Positions 1-10,416 of a stretch of 64,000 nucleotides of DNA are shown here, piece after piece. Below the pieces are notes generated by a model. That model saw only the letters and a list, made by a program, of their open reading frames with translations, was not told the origin of the DNA and searched no databases. The stretch comes from Nelumbo lutea. Taxonomy: Eukaryota > Streptophyta > Magnoliopsida > Proteales > Nelumbonaceae. Made by a program: the position numbers and the translations under genes. The first letter of the stretch is position 1. The number at the start of each line of letters is the position of its first letter. The DNA is taken from NCBI GenBank assembly GCA_022828595.1, contig JAKGHH010000001.1, positions 75,078,401 through 75,142,400 on the forward strand, written 5' to 3'.

Positions 1-217
1 GGATAGCATGTTTCCGGAGTCCATAACTCAACCACCAATACGAAATGTCAGTTCTGTGGGAGGTGACTTTCTTAATTTCTCAGACAATGCTGCCACAGAG
101 CACCAAGTTCCAGAAACAAATATTAACTTCTCTTCATCACATGATGGAGGGCTTACAGCTGACAGTGCTGCTCAACATTACTTAAACTGCTTGAAAGCCC
201 TGACTGGTCCACATATG
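1..217 (+). CDS. SAC9: SAC9-like phosphoinositide phosphatase, internal exon (5' part outside window)
   Basis: The frame is open from base 2 to base 217 (72 codons), ending with a phase-0 donor (GTATAT at 218). Residues near the end read LTADSAAQHYLNCLKALTG, and they continue in frame into the exon at 7708 (ERKLDFEEAM). The joined product matches what I remember of plant SAC9, a large SAC-domain polyphosphoinositide phosphatase acting in membrane phosphoinositide turnover. The catalytic SAC domain lies upstream of this window, so only the plant-specific C-terminal half is visible. The exon's own 5' border is not in the window. The SAC9 identity is recalled from family knowledge, not searched; the exon itself is well supported by the shared phase and clean reading. 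Confidence 0.72.
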
Positions 218-610
218 GTATATCTGCATTTTCTGAACATTTTGTAACCATTTTTTTCTAATGATTTGTTCTGTGTAATATATCCTTAGCTACTAACAGT
301 TTTATGCCCTTCTTCTCACACATGTTATAATGTTCTATATTTCGTGCTTTTGTGCCACATTTCTTGTTTATTCACCTTGTGCTTTATTTCATTTCCTTGT
401 TTTGACTAATGACCAAACTGCATTTTTGTGATAGTGCTTGAATCTCATCCATCCATGTTTATATTGCACATCACTGCTGATGAGATGGATGCAAAGATGA
501 TTATTCCATTTATCTCATGTATTTACTTTGTATATTTTCAATCCCAGGATATTAATAACAGTTGTACTCTGCCATATTTCAGATTTATGCCATAGATGCT
601 CTTCTAGAGA

Positions 611-669
611 AGAGCATTGAGTGCTCTTCTTCAACCACTCCTACTAGAGCATTGAGTGCTCTTCTTCAA
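611..669 (+). repeat. 24-bp direct repeat in first intron
   Basis: A 24-bp unit starting AGAGCATTGAGTGCTC occurs at 611-634 and again at 646-669, separated by 11 bp. A weaker third start (CTACTAGAGC) lies near 690. A purine-rich tract follows. I assign no function. Confidence 0.6.
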
Positions 670-1017
670 AGGGAGAAGAAGCAATCACTGCTACTAGAGC
701 TTTCCAAACTCCTTCAAATTTCTGCCACCCACTTCTGGAGATCAAAAGGAACCCCCTAAGCATTGAGTACCACACTCAAACTGTCTCCTTAAACCTGTAA
801 CTGTAAACTATCTAGTCGGCTAGGGTTTTGGGCAAACAATCTGTAGCCTCACTTTCTTGGCAATCTATAGCTATATTTTGTATCTCCAAACCCTCTACCA
901 ACTAGGCACAAAATTGCTCTGAACAATCAACAACTTATCTCTCCATACACTCTTCTAATCGAAGGGTGCATGGGAAAAGAAAAGAAAAAGAAAAAGAAAG
1001 AAAGAAAGGAGGAGGTG

Positions 1018-1189
1018 CTCTGATACCATGATGTGATTGAGTCCACCAAATCTGAAAAATAATATCTGATTATAACAAGAAAAAGAGAAAAGGGGAAGAA
1101 GGCAACAACAGAAATGGAAGAAGATAGAGAAGAAGGGAGAAAGAGAAGAGAGTTTGATGACTTCTCTCCTACCTCTCTAATCCTCTTCT
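1018..1189 (-). repeat. Truncated minus-strand LTR with primer binding site
   Basis: GCTCTGATACCA (1018-1029) is the reverse complement of the usual copia primer binding site that pairs with initiator tRNA-Met. It is followed by TG and about 160 bp resembling the pyrimidine-rich end of a minus-strand LTR. The piece stops where plus-strand RT sequence of fragment N begins (about 1190). No matching gag lies to its left, so it is an orphan fragment. Confidence 0.5.
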
Positions 1190-2028
1190 TGGGAATAGAA
1201 GTGGCTAGATCCAAGGAAGGGATTTACACCTGTCAGAGAAAGTATTCTCTAGACTTGCTGAAGGAGACGGGGAAGTTAGGTATCTGACCTATTGACACTC
1301 CCATAGAGAAAAATCATGGATTGCAATAAGGTGATGATGAACCTTATCCTGGAAAAGAAAGATATCGGCAGTTGGCTAGAAGATTTTTGTATCTATCTCT
1401 TACTAGGCCGGACATTGCATATTCAGTCCATATAGTTAGCCAATTCATGCATGTTCCACAAGTCTCATATATGAAAGCAGTAGAGAGAATCTTGAGATAT
1501 CTCAAGACATGTCCCGAGAAAGGGTTACTATTTAAGAAGCATGACAGAATAAAGGTTGAAGCATACACAAATGCTGATTGGGTTGGTTCTCGTGGAGATA
1601 GGAGGTCTACATTTGGATATTGCACCTTTGTGGGTGGAAATTTGGTCACGTGGAGAAGCAAGAAATAGGCTATTGTAGCAAGATCAAGTGCTAAAGCTGA
1701 ATACAGAACCATGGCTCATGGTGTTGCTGAACTTTGACTTTGAATCCTCCTAAAAGAACTGGGGATAGATATAATTAGAGCACTCAAGCTCTATTGTGAC
1801 AATCAGGCCACAATCAACATTGCAAATAAACCAGTCCAGCATGATAGGACAAAGCATATCGAGCTTGATAGATACTTTGTACGCGAGAGGATTGTCCCTG
1901 GAGAACTTTGTATTCCTTACATGCCATCAACAAAACAGCTTACTAATGTTTTCACTAAAGGACTCACAAAATCCAGATTTATGGAGATGTTATGCAAGTT
2001 GGGCATGATAGATATCTATGCTCTGCTT
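1190..2028 (+). pseudogene. Copia RT (C-terminal) and RNase H remnant of fragment N
   Basis: The conceptual translation starts with the copia RT motif LGIEVARSK and continues through RQLARRFLYLSLTRPDIAYSV, ADWVGS and YCTFVGGNLVTWRSKK into RNase H (KLYCDNQATINIA, DRTKHIELDRYFVRERI). It ends at CKLGMIDIYA before the polypurine tract. Several in-frame stops (for example at 1285, 1666 and 1735) show it is dead. Its closest relatives in the window are families A and F. RT and RNase H would copy element RNA inside cytoplasmic virus-like particles. Confidence 0.78.
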
Positions 2029-2037
2029 GAGGGGGAG
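2029..2037 (+). other. Polypurine tract of fragment N
   Basis: GAGGGGGAG directly precedes the LTR start TGTTGTGTAG. This is the plus-strand priming site, with the same sequence in most copia families in this window. Confidence 0.7.
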
Positions 2038-2362
2038 TGTTGTGTAGCTTAGCATTGTGAGCTGGGGCCTGATTATGTTATGTCATGATAATTAGTTGCG
2101 TAACTTCCTTTCTGTGCTAAATGGGCCTGGGCTTATTCTGTTTTTTATGTTTCCTTACTGCCTACTAATCAGGGGCAGATTTGTCATTGTATCCTTTTCT
2201 TATTGCCCTAATATAAAAGGCTGTTTCGGAGGGCTGGAGGGTTAGGCTGCCCATTTCTTCTAAACCTCTCTTCTTCTGTTTTCCTTCTTCTTCTTCTTCT
2301 TCAGAACTGAACACAAACAAGATCTTCCGATAGATCTTCCAAAAAGACTTGCCAAATGGCAC
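2038..2362 (+). repeat. 3' LTR of fragment N
   Basis: It starts TGTTGTGTAGC just after the polypurine tract. It carries a TATA-like CTAATATAAAAGGC near 2208, two TGGGC-type boxes near 2130 and a CTT microsatellite near 2285-2303. The right end is approximate, because the junction with M has no clear TG..CA border or TSD. Confidence 0.6.
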
Positions 2363-3099
2363 CTTAATTTCGAATTTTGACAGGACTCAATTTGGCATAG
2401 AAATCCCTGCTTAGTACCGTTGTCAAAAAAATAGACTCCATCAGCTTCATGCCCACTTCCAATCGTTCCTCCTCGTCCTCAGGTCTTGAAGAACACAATG
2501 AGTAGGAAAGAAGGTCACAAAAATAATTATGGGATTTTGTAAGAGAACTAACAGGAAGCAAGTTTTTATGTAATTCAGGTACATAAAGAGAAAATCCCAT
2601 GGAAAGGTTGTGGATAAGCTTAACTGCACCCAAACCAGAAATTGGAGTTTGAGATCCATCAGCAATTGTAACCTTACCATTCCCTGGAACTAACTTGTAC
2701 AAAGTAAAACATGAAGGCATACCAATCATATGAGCACTAGCCCCGAATTCAGCAATTCGGGAGCTATCCAGGGATGGAACAAGCATGTGCAGTACCTGTT
2801 TTAGCAAAGGCAGTGGAGGGGATTACTGGACCTAGTAGAAGTGGATGTCCTACCAACAGTGGCCAAATGGGCATTACCCTTTTTCCCAAACTTAATATTT
2901 TCAGGTTTCAAGTGTGGATTCAATTTCCCACATCTATCCTTTGTATGTTTGGGTCTTCTACAATATTCACAAACTAATTCAGCCCTTTCGTTGGCTATGA
3001 ACTTACTTCTAATCTGCTTAGACTTAGATCTTGAAAATGTTGAGTAATTAGTCACAGGAGGTTGCACATAGCAGCCCTCCTACTTTCCTCTCCTTGAAC
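2363..3099 (-). pseudogene. Gag C-terminus, zinc knuckle and protease region of M
   Basis: The minus-strand translation shows a CCHC zinc knuckle CEYCRRPKHTKDRC (about 2930-2971) that would bind element RNA, then a protease/pre-integrase region with VTIADGSQTPISGLGAVKL and LHKNLLPVSSLTKSHN, ending near GSGHEADGVYFFDN. The usual protease DSGA triad is only partly recognisable, because the frame is damaged around 2740-2800. The sequence stops about 2363 at the junction with fragment N. Confidence 0.72.
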
Positions 3100-3716
3100 T
3101 AGGGTGAAAGATGATCATTTAATGGTCATGTTGTGCACAAAATCCCTGCAACAAGAGGTGGAATTTCAAAATTTCACATAACCCTAGTGCTGAAATAGCA
3201 CATACGAGAAAACCGTTTTTTCTCATAGGACCAATTAGGTTCTTGGACCATGAAAGATCAGATCTTTTTGGATGAAGATTGAGTGCATTACCTGATATTG
3301 AAGTTCACAAATGCAGATTTCGAAGTGGTGTTCACATTCAATCTTGAATCCTCCTGGTAATATTGCAACAAGTTGAAGATGGCGCAACTCTATGTTTGCA
3401 GTCTCAGATTCCTTCTCCAGAAAGTACAGCAACATGGGTCTGGCCCTAACGCTTTTGGGTGATTTTCTTGACCCAAAAGACAGCTGGAATAATGCTTGAA
3501 CCAATGGATATTGACTCAGGTCGAATGGGGTTCAAAACCCTAGTTTAAGTGTCTCACAATGGGGGGATCGTATTCAGCTAGTAGAGAGAATAAAGCATAG
3601 TTCGATACCCCTCTCATTCCTCGTTATTTATAAACTTGGGAGGGCTGCAAGAGCCCTCTGCTAATCTATTTACAAATCCTAATTCAATTAGGATAAGATT
3701 AGAGAGAGTCCACCTC

Positions 3717-4479
3717 ATAGTTTTCAAGGCATTTAGGTGATTCTGGGCGACATTGGGGCGCCTAGGCGTCACCTAGGCAATAAAAAAACTGACTTTTGGC
3801 TAGTTTCCTAGTTTTATGTACCATTCAGCATGTATGCTAATTGAAAAAATAGCAATTCTCTTTATTAAGAACATTAAATTTCCTCTAAAAATGTGGCAAA
3901 TCATCACATCTAAAAGACAAAAATCTTTTTACATGTATTAATTTCATTATTTTCAAAAATAATACTACTATAATAAGTATTTAATAGAGAAAATTCATGT
4001 TAATTAGCACCTAAAGAAGGTTATTAACTTTATATGATAAATATTCAAGATAGAAAGTAAAATAGGATGGAGTTTCTGTTTTATTTAATTAGAGAGAGAA
4101 TAGAAAAAAGAAATTTATTATTCTATTCTTTCTTTCCTCTTTCTTTTCTTTCTTTCCTTCTTTCTTTCTTTGTTTCTTTTTCTCTCCTCAAAAACCTTTC
4201 ATCTTTTAAAATTCCAATAGTAAAACATTAAAACAAAGTATAATTGATGTACATAGCATATTATAAAATGTATTAACACATACATTAATAAGATACATCA
4301 ATATAAATGACATTATAAAATTTGCCCACCTTGTCATTTTTGTCGCCTAGGTGGGCACGTAGTTGCCTCGGCGGGCCCCTAGTCACCTAGAAGGGCACCT
4401 AGTTGCTAAAAGTCAAGGCATTTGGGCGAGGCACCCAGCCAAGGGCGCCTAGTTGCCTAGGTGACGCCTTGACAACTAT
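3717..4479. mobile_element. Non-autonomous Mutator-like TIR element inside S1
   Basis: The ends are inverted: ATAGTTTTCAAGGC at 3717 and, complementary to it, GCCTTGACAACTAT at 4466-4479. The subterminal zones are rich in CCTAGGCGCC-type repeats at both ends. Flanks AGTCCACCTC (3707-3716) and GGTCCATCTC (4480-4489) match at 8 of 10 bases, compatible with the 9-10-bp duplications of Mutator-like elements. The interior is AT-rich with a pyrimidine tract (4120-4195) and no coding capacity. Confidence 0.68.
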
Positions 4480-5011
4480 GGTCCATCTCTCTTAAATCAG
4501 CCATTAGATCGGAAACCTTGAACCAGTCAAACTAGTCAAATCTTAGTCTTACTAGACTTGTCTAGCACATAGTTTGACTAGGACTCTTATTCAAGATTCT
4601 TAATTACCTAATAAAATATTTATCCAATTATGAGGTTACAGCTCATATGGTGTGGAACCCACAACTTAATGGGAGAGCCAACATATCACATGTTTTATAT
4701 ATAAGCTAGTGGAGCCGGCCACTTAAGTTTTAATTAGCCATTATAGGCTAATTCGACCATAGCTTTTATGGGCTTAAGTGATGACGCCCATTAAGTGTCT
4801 AAACACTAAGGACACTTGGAACCTTTACCGTCCTAAAGTCCCAAGTATATTGGTTTAGCCTTTTATGTGATAATCAAGTCAATGCAACCTAATTAATCAC
4901 TTGCAATCAATCTCTCTACTATAAACACTTGACACCACATTTAGGGAAGGATGTTTTCCCTCTTTGTCTTTATGACATGATGTCCAACTTCCAACACCAT
5001 TGGATCATTGA

Positions 5012-5226
5012 GGATTCAGATAATCCTAGTGCCAGCAGATTCATGACTCCAAGTAGGAAGTTGTACAAAGACTTGTCTGTCTTTGATATACCAACCAGTG
5101 AGATCCTTCTGGGGTCAAATATCTAGGTATGTTGGGACTTTCAAGGATGGTAAGTTGACTGGTGATCGGATTCAGATAATCCTAGTGCTAGTAGATTCAG
5201 GACTCCAAGTAGGAAGTTGTACAAAG
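5012..5226 (+). repeat. 59-bp direct repeat pair in S1
   Basis: The units at 5012-5070 and 5168-5226 both start GGATTCAGATAATCCTAGTG and end GTACAAAG, with only a few differences. They frame the left arm of the inverted repeat at 5070-5167. Confidence 0.8.
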
Positions 5227-5365
5227 TGTTCTCTATGTCCTAACATAGTTGCAGATCCTATCACATTGATCACAAGTCAACTTACCATCCTTGAATGTCC
5301 CAACATACCTAGATATTTGACCCCAGAAGGATCTCACTGGTTGGTATATCAAAGATAGACAAGTC
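5070..5365. repeat. 98-bp inverted repeat (hairpin-forming) in S1
   Basis: The arm 5070-5167 (starts GACTTGTCTGTCTTTG) is almost perfectly complementary to 5268-5365 (ends AGATAGACAAGTC), with about a 100-bp loop. The right arm is the native LTR sequence, since the same region is present in S2, S3 and K. The left arm is an extra inverted copy. Confidence 0.85.
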
Positions 5366-5773
5366 TAATACTCAATCTGATATCATTAACAAGTCTAGGG
5401 ATTAAAAGCAACACCCAATTGTTCCATCTGTCATAAAGTCCATGAACATGCTGGGTTTGGTCCAATTCAATATTTATTGTAAACACTCATTCTCACACCT
5501 TAGGTCACAACCTGAGTAGCTGAGACACACTGCTCCACTACCTTGGGCAATATGAAAATGACAACCTTGTTAGGATAGACTTTGCCAAGTGTATCCACTA
5601 GTTGTGAAGTTTAAGTTCACATTATAACAATCATGTGGTCTCATGCATGTATGAACTAAGGGTATTTAGCATAACCCGATGACACATGAAATGAATATCT
5701 TTTTTATTCATAACAAAAGTATATACAATACATTAGTTGGAGTTGAGGGCATACACACTGTCTACATAGGGAG

Positions 5774-6023
5774 TGTGGTGATTCGTGGGGATTGAGAGAG
5801 AGAGAGAAAGAGAGAGAGGGAGAGAGGTACGGTTGAGAGGAAAAAAGTCACTACTGGCAGCCACCAGTTTTCTATTTATATTAACTTCATAAAAGAGTCT
5901 GAAATTACAAGTATGCCCCTGGCGGCATATCCTAGAAATAAAATAATAAGAAAAAAGGAAAGAAGAAGAAAAAAAACAAGTAATTGTAACTGTAACTGTA
6001 GCTATTAAATAGGCCTTACAACA
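5774..6023 (-). repeat. Solo LTR S0 (250 bp) in element M
   Basis: The TG..CA-bounded block (TGTGGTGATTCG ... CCTTACAACA on the + strand) is flanked by GGGAG at 5769-5773 and 6024-6028. Read on the minus strand it shows TGTTGTAAGG at the start, a TATA-like TTAATATAAATAG, then a CT-rich tract near the end, which is the usual LTR polarity. The GA-rich + strand segment 5790-5826 is that tract. No matching full element is in the window. Confidence 0.75.
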
Positions 6024-6028
6024 GGGAG

Positions 6029-6610
6029 TAAACTGTTGCAAGGGAGACAATGTTAGCACTAAGAATATTCTACCTAGTAAAGTCAAATTCAGGATTCAAT
6101 CTGACCAGGAAATCATTAACTTTGTTCTTCTCAATATACTGCCTATACTGGTCACCATCTTTAGGGTCCTTCGATTCCAAGGCATCCAAGTGATCCATTT
6201 GTTCCCAAAGTGATTGTAGAGAAGAGAAATACATGGTCACTATCCTCTCCCTTTGGTGCATACTGCAAACCCCTCTTTGAAGCCGATATACTCTATCTAT
6301 ATTTCTTATTTGGGAATAGGTAGAAATTACTCTATCCTAAATATCCTTGGCAGTGAAGAGGAACATGTAGTTACGAGCTATATGAGGTTGCATAGAGTAA
6401 ACCAGCCAAGACGTTACCAATGAATTTTCCTGCTCCCACATGGGAAACTTTGGGTCTTTAGGTTTTCACTTCCTTCCCTGTAATAAATCCCATCTTACCT
6501 CTCCCTCCAATGGTAAGCTTTGCAGATTGAGACCATTCCAAAAAAATTGGTTCTGTCAAGCTTTACAGTGGTTATCATGCCATTAGCAATTTGGACTTCC
6601 TTAGAGAACT
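6029..6610 (-). pseudogene. Gag N-terminal part of M
   Basis: The minus-strand translation includes LWSQSAKLTIGGRGKMGFITG, then MYFSSLQSLWEQMDHLDALESK and DFLVRLNPEFDFTR, typical copia gag (UBN2-like) motifs of the capsid precursor. Stops and frame changes interrupt it. It continues into 3099 once both solo LTRs are removed. Confidence 0.75.
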
Positions 6611-7131
6611 CCATGTCTCACAATCTAATTTCTCAACAGCCCAACAACACTCCAACAATCAAGCAGCACATACACGACCCAAATATACAGGTCTAATCTT
6701 GGTTAACACCCAAAAAGGAGGCCAAAAACTGGTTGGAGACAAAATAAGAAGAGAAAAAATCCCCAAAAAAATATCTAGGGCTCAGAAAAATGTGAAACAA
6801 CTTCCTAACATTACAGACCTTTGAAACAACCCAAGAGCATTAGGTTCCATGCAAATAAAATATTTTAAATGCTTAGTAAAACCCCAAAAGTCATATCTGC
6901 ATTTTCTGTGAATTTTGGTTCAGAAAACCAAGGAAAAAAATCAGAGGCTTCAAATGGATGTAAGAATAATACCAAAAACAAGCCTAAAATCAGGGCGCAT
7001 CCAACAATATAAGTTTCAAAAATTGTTGCCGCCACCTATATGAACTGCAGATGTCATTAGCGGCAGTCTGACGTCAACAGGCCTTCCTGGGTATGACGGT
7101 CAGAAGAAAGCCTTCCCAAGATCCTTGAGGT
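6611..7131 (-). other. Leader region of M
   Basis: About 520 bp lie between the gag remnant and the degenerate PBS. It is AT-rich with no coding similarity and is read as the untranslated leader of M. Confidence 0.5.
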
Positions 7132-7143
7132 GCTGGGATACCA
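7132..7143 (-). other. Degenerate primer binding site of M
   Basis: GCTGGGATACCA on the + strand corresponds to TGGTATCCCAGC on the minus strand, a decayed version of TGGTATCAGAGC. It sits between leader and LTR as expected. Confidence 0.5.
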
Positions 7144-7385
7144 ATTAGGAAGTGTATGAGATGAGAGAATGGAGAGAAGAGGAAGAATAAGAAGAAGAAA
7201 GAGAAGAGGAAGAAGAAGAAGAGAGAGATTTATCGAAGAAGATTGGCGTGTCACTGTTCACACCCTCATAACTAAAAGTATGTCTTGCTGAAAAATATTA
7301 CAAATATGTTCCTACTTGGGTGCCCAAATACAAATATATGTAAAAGACAATAATACCTTTTCACATCACATAAACATTCTCAACA
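7144..7385 (-). repeat. 5' LTR of M
   Basis: The minus strand starts TGTTGAGAATG at 7385 and runs to the PBS. It includes a strongly pyrimidine-rich stretch (GAAGAA repeats on the + strand, 7160-7235). The inner border is approximate by a few bases. Confidence 0.55.
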
Positions 7386-7707
7386 CATATCAAGTCCCCC
7401 TAAGAGTCCTTGGGTGCTTTGAATGTCACTCTTTTTTCTTTTTGGTATGTTTTGCTCATTTGTGTGTTTATCTTGATTGTTGAAATTACCTATCCTAAAT
7501 ATGTAATGTTTTCATACCATTCTTCTGATAACCAGTTATAGTTATCAATCATAAAAGATCAGTTATGGTCATGATTCCAAATTGTTCTGGAAATTCTCAT
7601 TCTTCTAAATTTCATGATTTGCACCTTCATTCTTCAAAAAGCATTCAAACATAGAAATGATGATATCCCAGCTTACTATTTCCACATTTGGATATTCCAT
7701 TCCACAG

Positions 7708-8547
7708 GAAAGGAAGCTAGACTTTGAGGAAGCAATGAGACTTGAAATTGAGCGCTTCAAGTTCAATCTTTCTGCTGCTGACAGAGATAGAACTTTATTA
7801 TCAATTGGAACTGATCCTGCTACTATAAATCCAAATGGGTTACTTGATGATTTGTATATGGCCCGACTATGCAGAATTGCAAGCAACCTTGCTATTCTGG
7901 GGCAGGTTGCACTAGAGGACAAAGTTACTGCTGCAATTGGTCTTGAGACCAATGAGGATGATGGTATAGATTTCTGGAATATTACTAGAATTGGAGAAAC
8001 CTGCTCCAGTGCCATGTGTGAAGTCCGTGCTGTAACCCATCCTGCTGCATGTATACCTTCTATAGTCCCTTCTGGAGGAGGTTCACAATCTCATTTTTCA
8101 TGTTCTCAATGTGAAAGAAAGGTTTGTAAAGTGTGCTGTGCTGGAAAGGGCGCTCTTCTGCTCCCAAGCTACAACTCAAAGGAAATGTCAGGTTTTAATA
8201 ATTTGTTAAGCAGGAGTGGGTCAAGCCATGGCAATCAGACTGATAGTGTACCAACAAACCGTTCATCTATATTAAATGGGGTCATCTGTAAAGCATGCTG
8301 CAGCAATATTGTGCTTGATGCATTGATTGTGGATTATGTCAGGGTATTGGTTAGCTTGCGGAGAAGTGCTCGTTCAGGCTGTGCTGCACATAAAGCTATA
8401 GATGATGTGATAGGCCTCAGATCAATAGATTATCTTATTGAAAGAAACAAAATGTCTGATGGTCAACAAGCTGCTGAGGTCTTGAAAAAGTTACTTAATG
8501 GAGAGGAGTCACTTGCTGAATTTCCACATGCAAGCCTTTTGCATTCG
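7708..8547 (+). CDS. SAC9: SAC9-like phosphatase, large exon with two Cys clusters
   Basis: This exon has 280 codons, is open throughout, and is bounded by acceptor CCACAG (ending 7707) and donor GTAGGC (8548). Both junctions are phase 0. It starts ERKLDFEEAMRLEIERF, a charged helical stretch, followed by LSAADRDRTLLSIGTDPATINPN. Two cysteine-rich patches follow: CSQCERKVCKVCC at about residues 131-143 and CKACC at about 192-196, the second leading into LDALIVDYVRVLVSLRR. The CxxC patterns could bind a metal, but this is inference. I associate this region with the C-terminal part of SAC9. Nothing suggests decay: there are no stops or frameshifts, despite heavy transposon load in the flanking introns. 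Confidence 0.8.
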
Positions 8548-10132
8548 GTAGGCATAGGTGTTATAGTTTTCAGTATTTAATTTTCTATAAGCCTGGTTTT
8601 TTTGTCCTTTTTACTGCACAGACCCTAGAATAGTTCAGAATCATATCCATATAAATTTAGATCTTTCGTGTGTTGCCAATTTACCATTGCATTGGGTGTT
8701 AAGCTTCCATGCAAGTGTCATTTTGGATTTTTCATCCTTGTTTTGTTCAAATTTAAAAAGTTAATGATCTATTTTCTTACTCTAAACCTAATTAATCATT
8801 TTGCCTTTTGTTTAATCTTATATTTATAACTCACTGAAGTCTTGGCTCTGTCAAACCTGTCTGGCTTTTACTCAGCATACACCCAATTACTTCAAATCTA
8901 TTTTGATAACTTCTGTACAAATCTTTATCGAAACCATCTCTGTACCTGAAGCTACTTGTTTAGTTTTAGTGTTCTTGGCTCATAATGTGGGACAGTGTAG
9001 GTCAAACCAGACAGTATGGGTTGAAGACTTGGGGATAGAGAGAACAATGCAGACAATGATTGTGGTTGAAAACTTGATAATCAAGGCTAAGGATCAAGAA
9101 ATCAACTGACCAAAGTGTTATCCCAACCATTTGATCGACTACATGAGTCCTGTTTTGCCATTCCACTCTAAGAAAATAGAAATGACAATGTTTTATGTTA
9201 AACTAGCCAACCCTTCGTTCTTCCCTCTACTTCAGCCAATAACCTTTTTGGCCTCCCCCAACACAAATTGTATCAGATCACTCCTTTCAGGTATTTTTAG
9301 CAGTCTTTTATGCACATGAGAAAAATATTTAAATATATTTCTCTCATTTTGTCACCTATTGGTGCTGTCCCTAAGTTTGATGCACTCATTTTTAATTTTA
9401 TCTTTTCTATGCTTTCCACTCATCCTAGCATCCTCATACTTGCTTTATTCATTGTATGGATATATTTCTTCTTAATTTTCCAAACCATTGATCCAAACAA
9501 TGTTTTAGTCTTATAACTATCTTATAGCACTTTCCATTCAATCATATTGATATGCACTAACCACAACACTAGGTAGACTACTGAACTCACAACAAATTCT
9601 ATGGGCAACATCCTCTTAAATCTCTCCCTCTATGTGGATAGGGTAAATGGTCACATAAGTATCTTAGTTATCAATTGTCATTGTACTCTCATTCCTGCTT
9701 TTTTTTTTGTTTTGTTGCACTATGTACATCCCATCCTTTTTTTTCTGACTGATTTGTGCTGTTTTTCTTTTCGCTACTCTTGTAAAGATTCTGTTGATAT
9801 AAATGAAACCTGATCTTACTGTTGCATATAAAAAAAAAAAAAACTCTTTGTTAATAATAAGAATGAAAAGAATAGAAGTACACAAATAGAAAGTAAGAAC
9901 TACAGCCCAAAAAATGGGCCAAACCCCAGTCTTTGTAGAAGATTACCCCAACATCAACAATCAGTCCCATTATATTACATCATAATTAGTGCCGAAGGAA
10001 TGGAGGCCCTCCATATATCTGTCTCTCACACCCAATATGTAATTCTATATTATATCACTGAATAAGTGTTCAAATTTGTGTGATTTTACCACTTATGTTG
10101 ATATCTTTGCGTGTTATTACTTGTTATCACAG
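8548..10132 (+). other. SAC9 intron without recognisable elements
   Basis: This 1,585-bp intron runs from GTAGGC (8548) to an acceptor ending ATCACAG (10132). It is AT-rich with pyrimidine tracts (9690-9780) and an A-run at 9831-9843. I see no LTR, coding remnant, RNA gene or TIR element in it. Confidence 0.75.
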
Positions 10133-10330
10133 GTGGAAACAGCAGTAGGCTCAGCACCATCCTTGTCTTTGCTAGCTCCAATTGATTCTGGACCACAGCA
10201 TGCATATTGGAGAGCTCCCCCTAGCATTTCCTATGCTGAATTTGCTATTGTTCTTAGCAATCTTTCTGATGTCTCTGGCATAGTCTTACTTGTTAGTCCA
10301 TGTGGTTATTCTACAGCAGACTCTCCCACT
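10133..10330 (+). CDS. SAC9: SAC9-like phosphatase, 66-codon exon
   Basis: This exon has 198 bp (66 codons, phase 0 at both ends), an acceptor ending CACAG (10132) and donor GTAAGC (10331). The product begins VETAVGSAPSLSLLAPIDSG and ends SDVSGIVLLVSPCGYSTADSPT. I recall this motif series from plant SAC9 C-terminal regions, which is the main reason for the gene call. The next SAC9 exon should follow, but none was recognised in the remaining 53.6 kb of the window, so the donor opens an intron packed with retrotransposons. The alternative, that the gene copy is truncated here, cannot be excluded from this window. Confidence 0.78.
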
Positions 10331-10416
10331 GTAAGCATGTAACTGAATTCCTATTTCTACTTTCTCTCGTATTTATTCGATGAAAATGGTTAATGGGGAT
10401 GATTTTTCAAGTTTAT

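Larger units (their letters stand above)
1190..2362 (+). mobile_element. Copia fragment N: 3' half with 3' LTR
   Basis: This is a 5'-truncated Ty1/copia element keeping the C-terminal part of reverse transcriptase, RNase H, polypurine tract and 3' LTR. Its left edge abuts the orphan minus-strand LTR piece; its right edge abuts minus-strand element M near 2362. No target-site duplication is recognisable. Confidence 0.75.
3105..5766 (-). repeat. Solo LTR S1 of the K family (enlarged by a TIR element and internal duplications)
   Basis: It is flanked by the perfect 5-bp duplication TAGGG at 3100-3104 and 5767-5771. The left end TGAAAGATGATC resembles the starts of S3 and K (TGAAAGAATGG). The right part (GGGCATACACACTGTCTACA) resembles their terminal GGGCATACAAAAACTGTCTAACA. 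Internal landmarks shared with S2, S3 and K include GGATCTCACTG..TTGG near 5330 and GTAGCTGAGACA near 5515. It is more diverged than the other copies, hence older. The 2,662-bp length reflects the 763-bp TIR element and local duplication/inversion. Confidence 0.8.
2363..7385 (-). mobile_element. Copia element M (minus strand, 3' truncated, split by two solo LTRs)
   Basis: Read on the minus strand, it has a 5' LTR (7385-7144), PBS, leader, gag (about 6610-6029) and the gag end plus protease region (3099-2363). It is cut off before integrase where fragment N begins. Solo LTRs S1 and S0 interrupt gag. Removing both with their duplications rejoins the reading VYSLVQGEESRR without a gap. Family resemblance is to F1/G. 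Confidence 0.75.
218..7707 (+). other. SAC9 intron holding nested copia remnants
   Basis: The intron is bounded by donor GTATAT (218) and acceptor CCACAG (7702-7707), with both flanking exons in phase 0. About 6.2 kb of its 7.49 kb is retrotransposon-derived: fragment N, element M, two solo LTRs and a TIR element. Bases 218-1017 and 7386-7707 are AT-rich with no recognisable element, apart from a short direct repeat at 611-669. Confidence 0.75.

Noticed and set aside
562..759. Possible extra SAC9 exon
   Set aside because: The peptide comes from the 24-bp repeat, the neighbouring exons already join in phase, and no acceptor/donor pair fits better.
927..1214. 95-codon frame on the minus strand
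   Set aside because: It is low-complexity Ser/Phe-rich translation of a purine-rich LTR tract, with no gene features.
3235..3504. 89-codon minus-strand frame in S1
   Set aside because: It lies wholly within the solo LTR, and the equivalent region in S2, S3 and K is not open in the same way.
5733..6086. 117-codon minus-strand frame rich in Ser/Leu
   Set aside because: It crosses a solo LTR border and the GA microsatellite, and is not a gene.
9601..9885. Overlapping short frames and an A-run (9831-9843) suggesting a SINE or processed pseudogene
   Set aside because: No Pol III boxes, no target duplication and no coding similarity. AT-rich intron sequence explains it.
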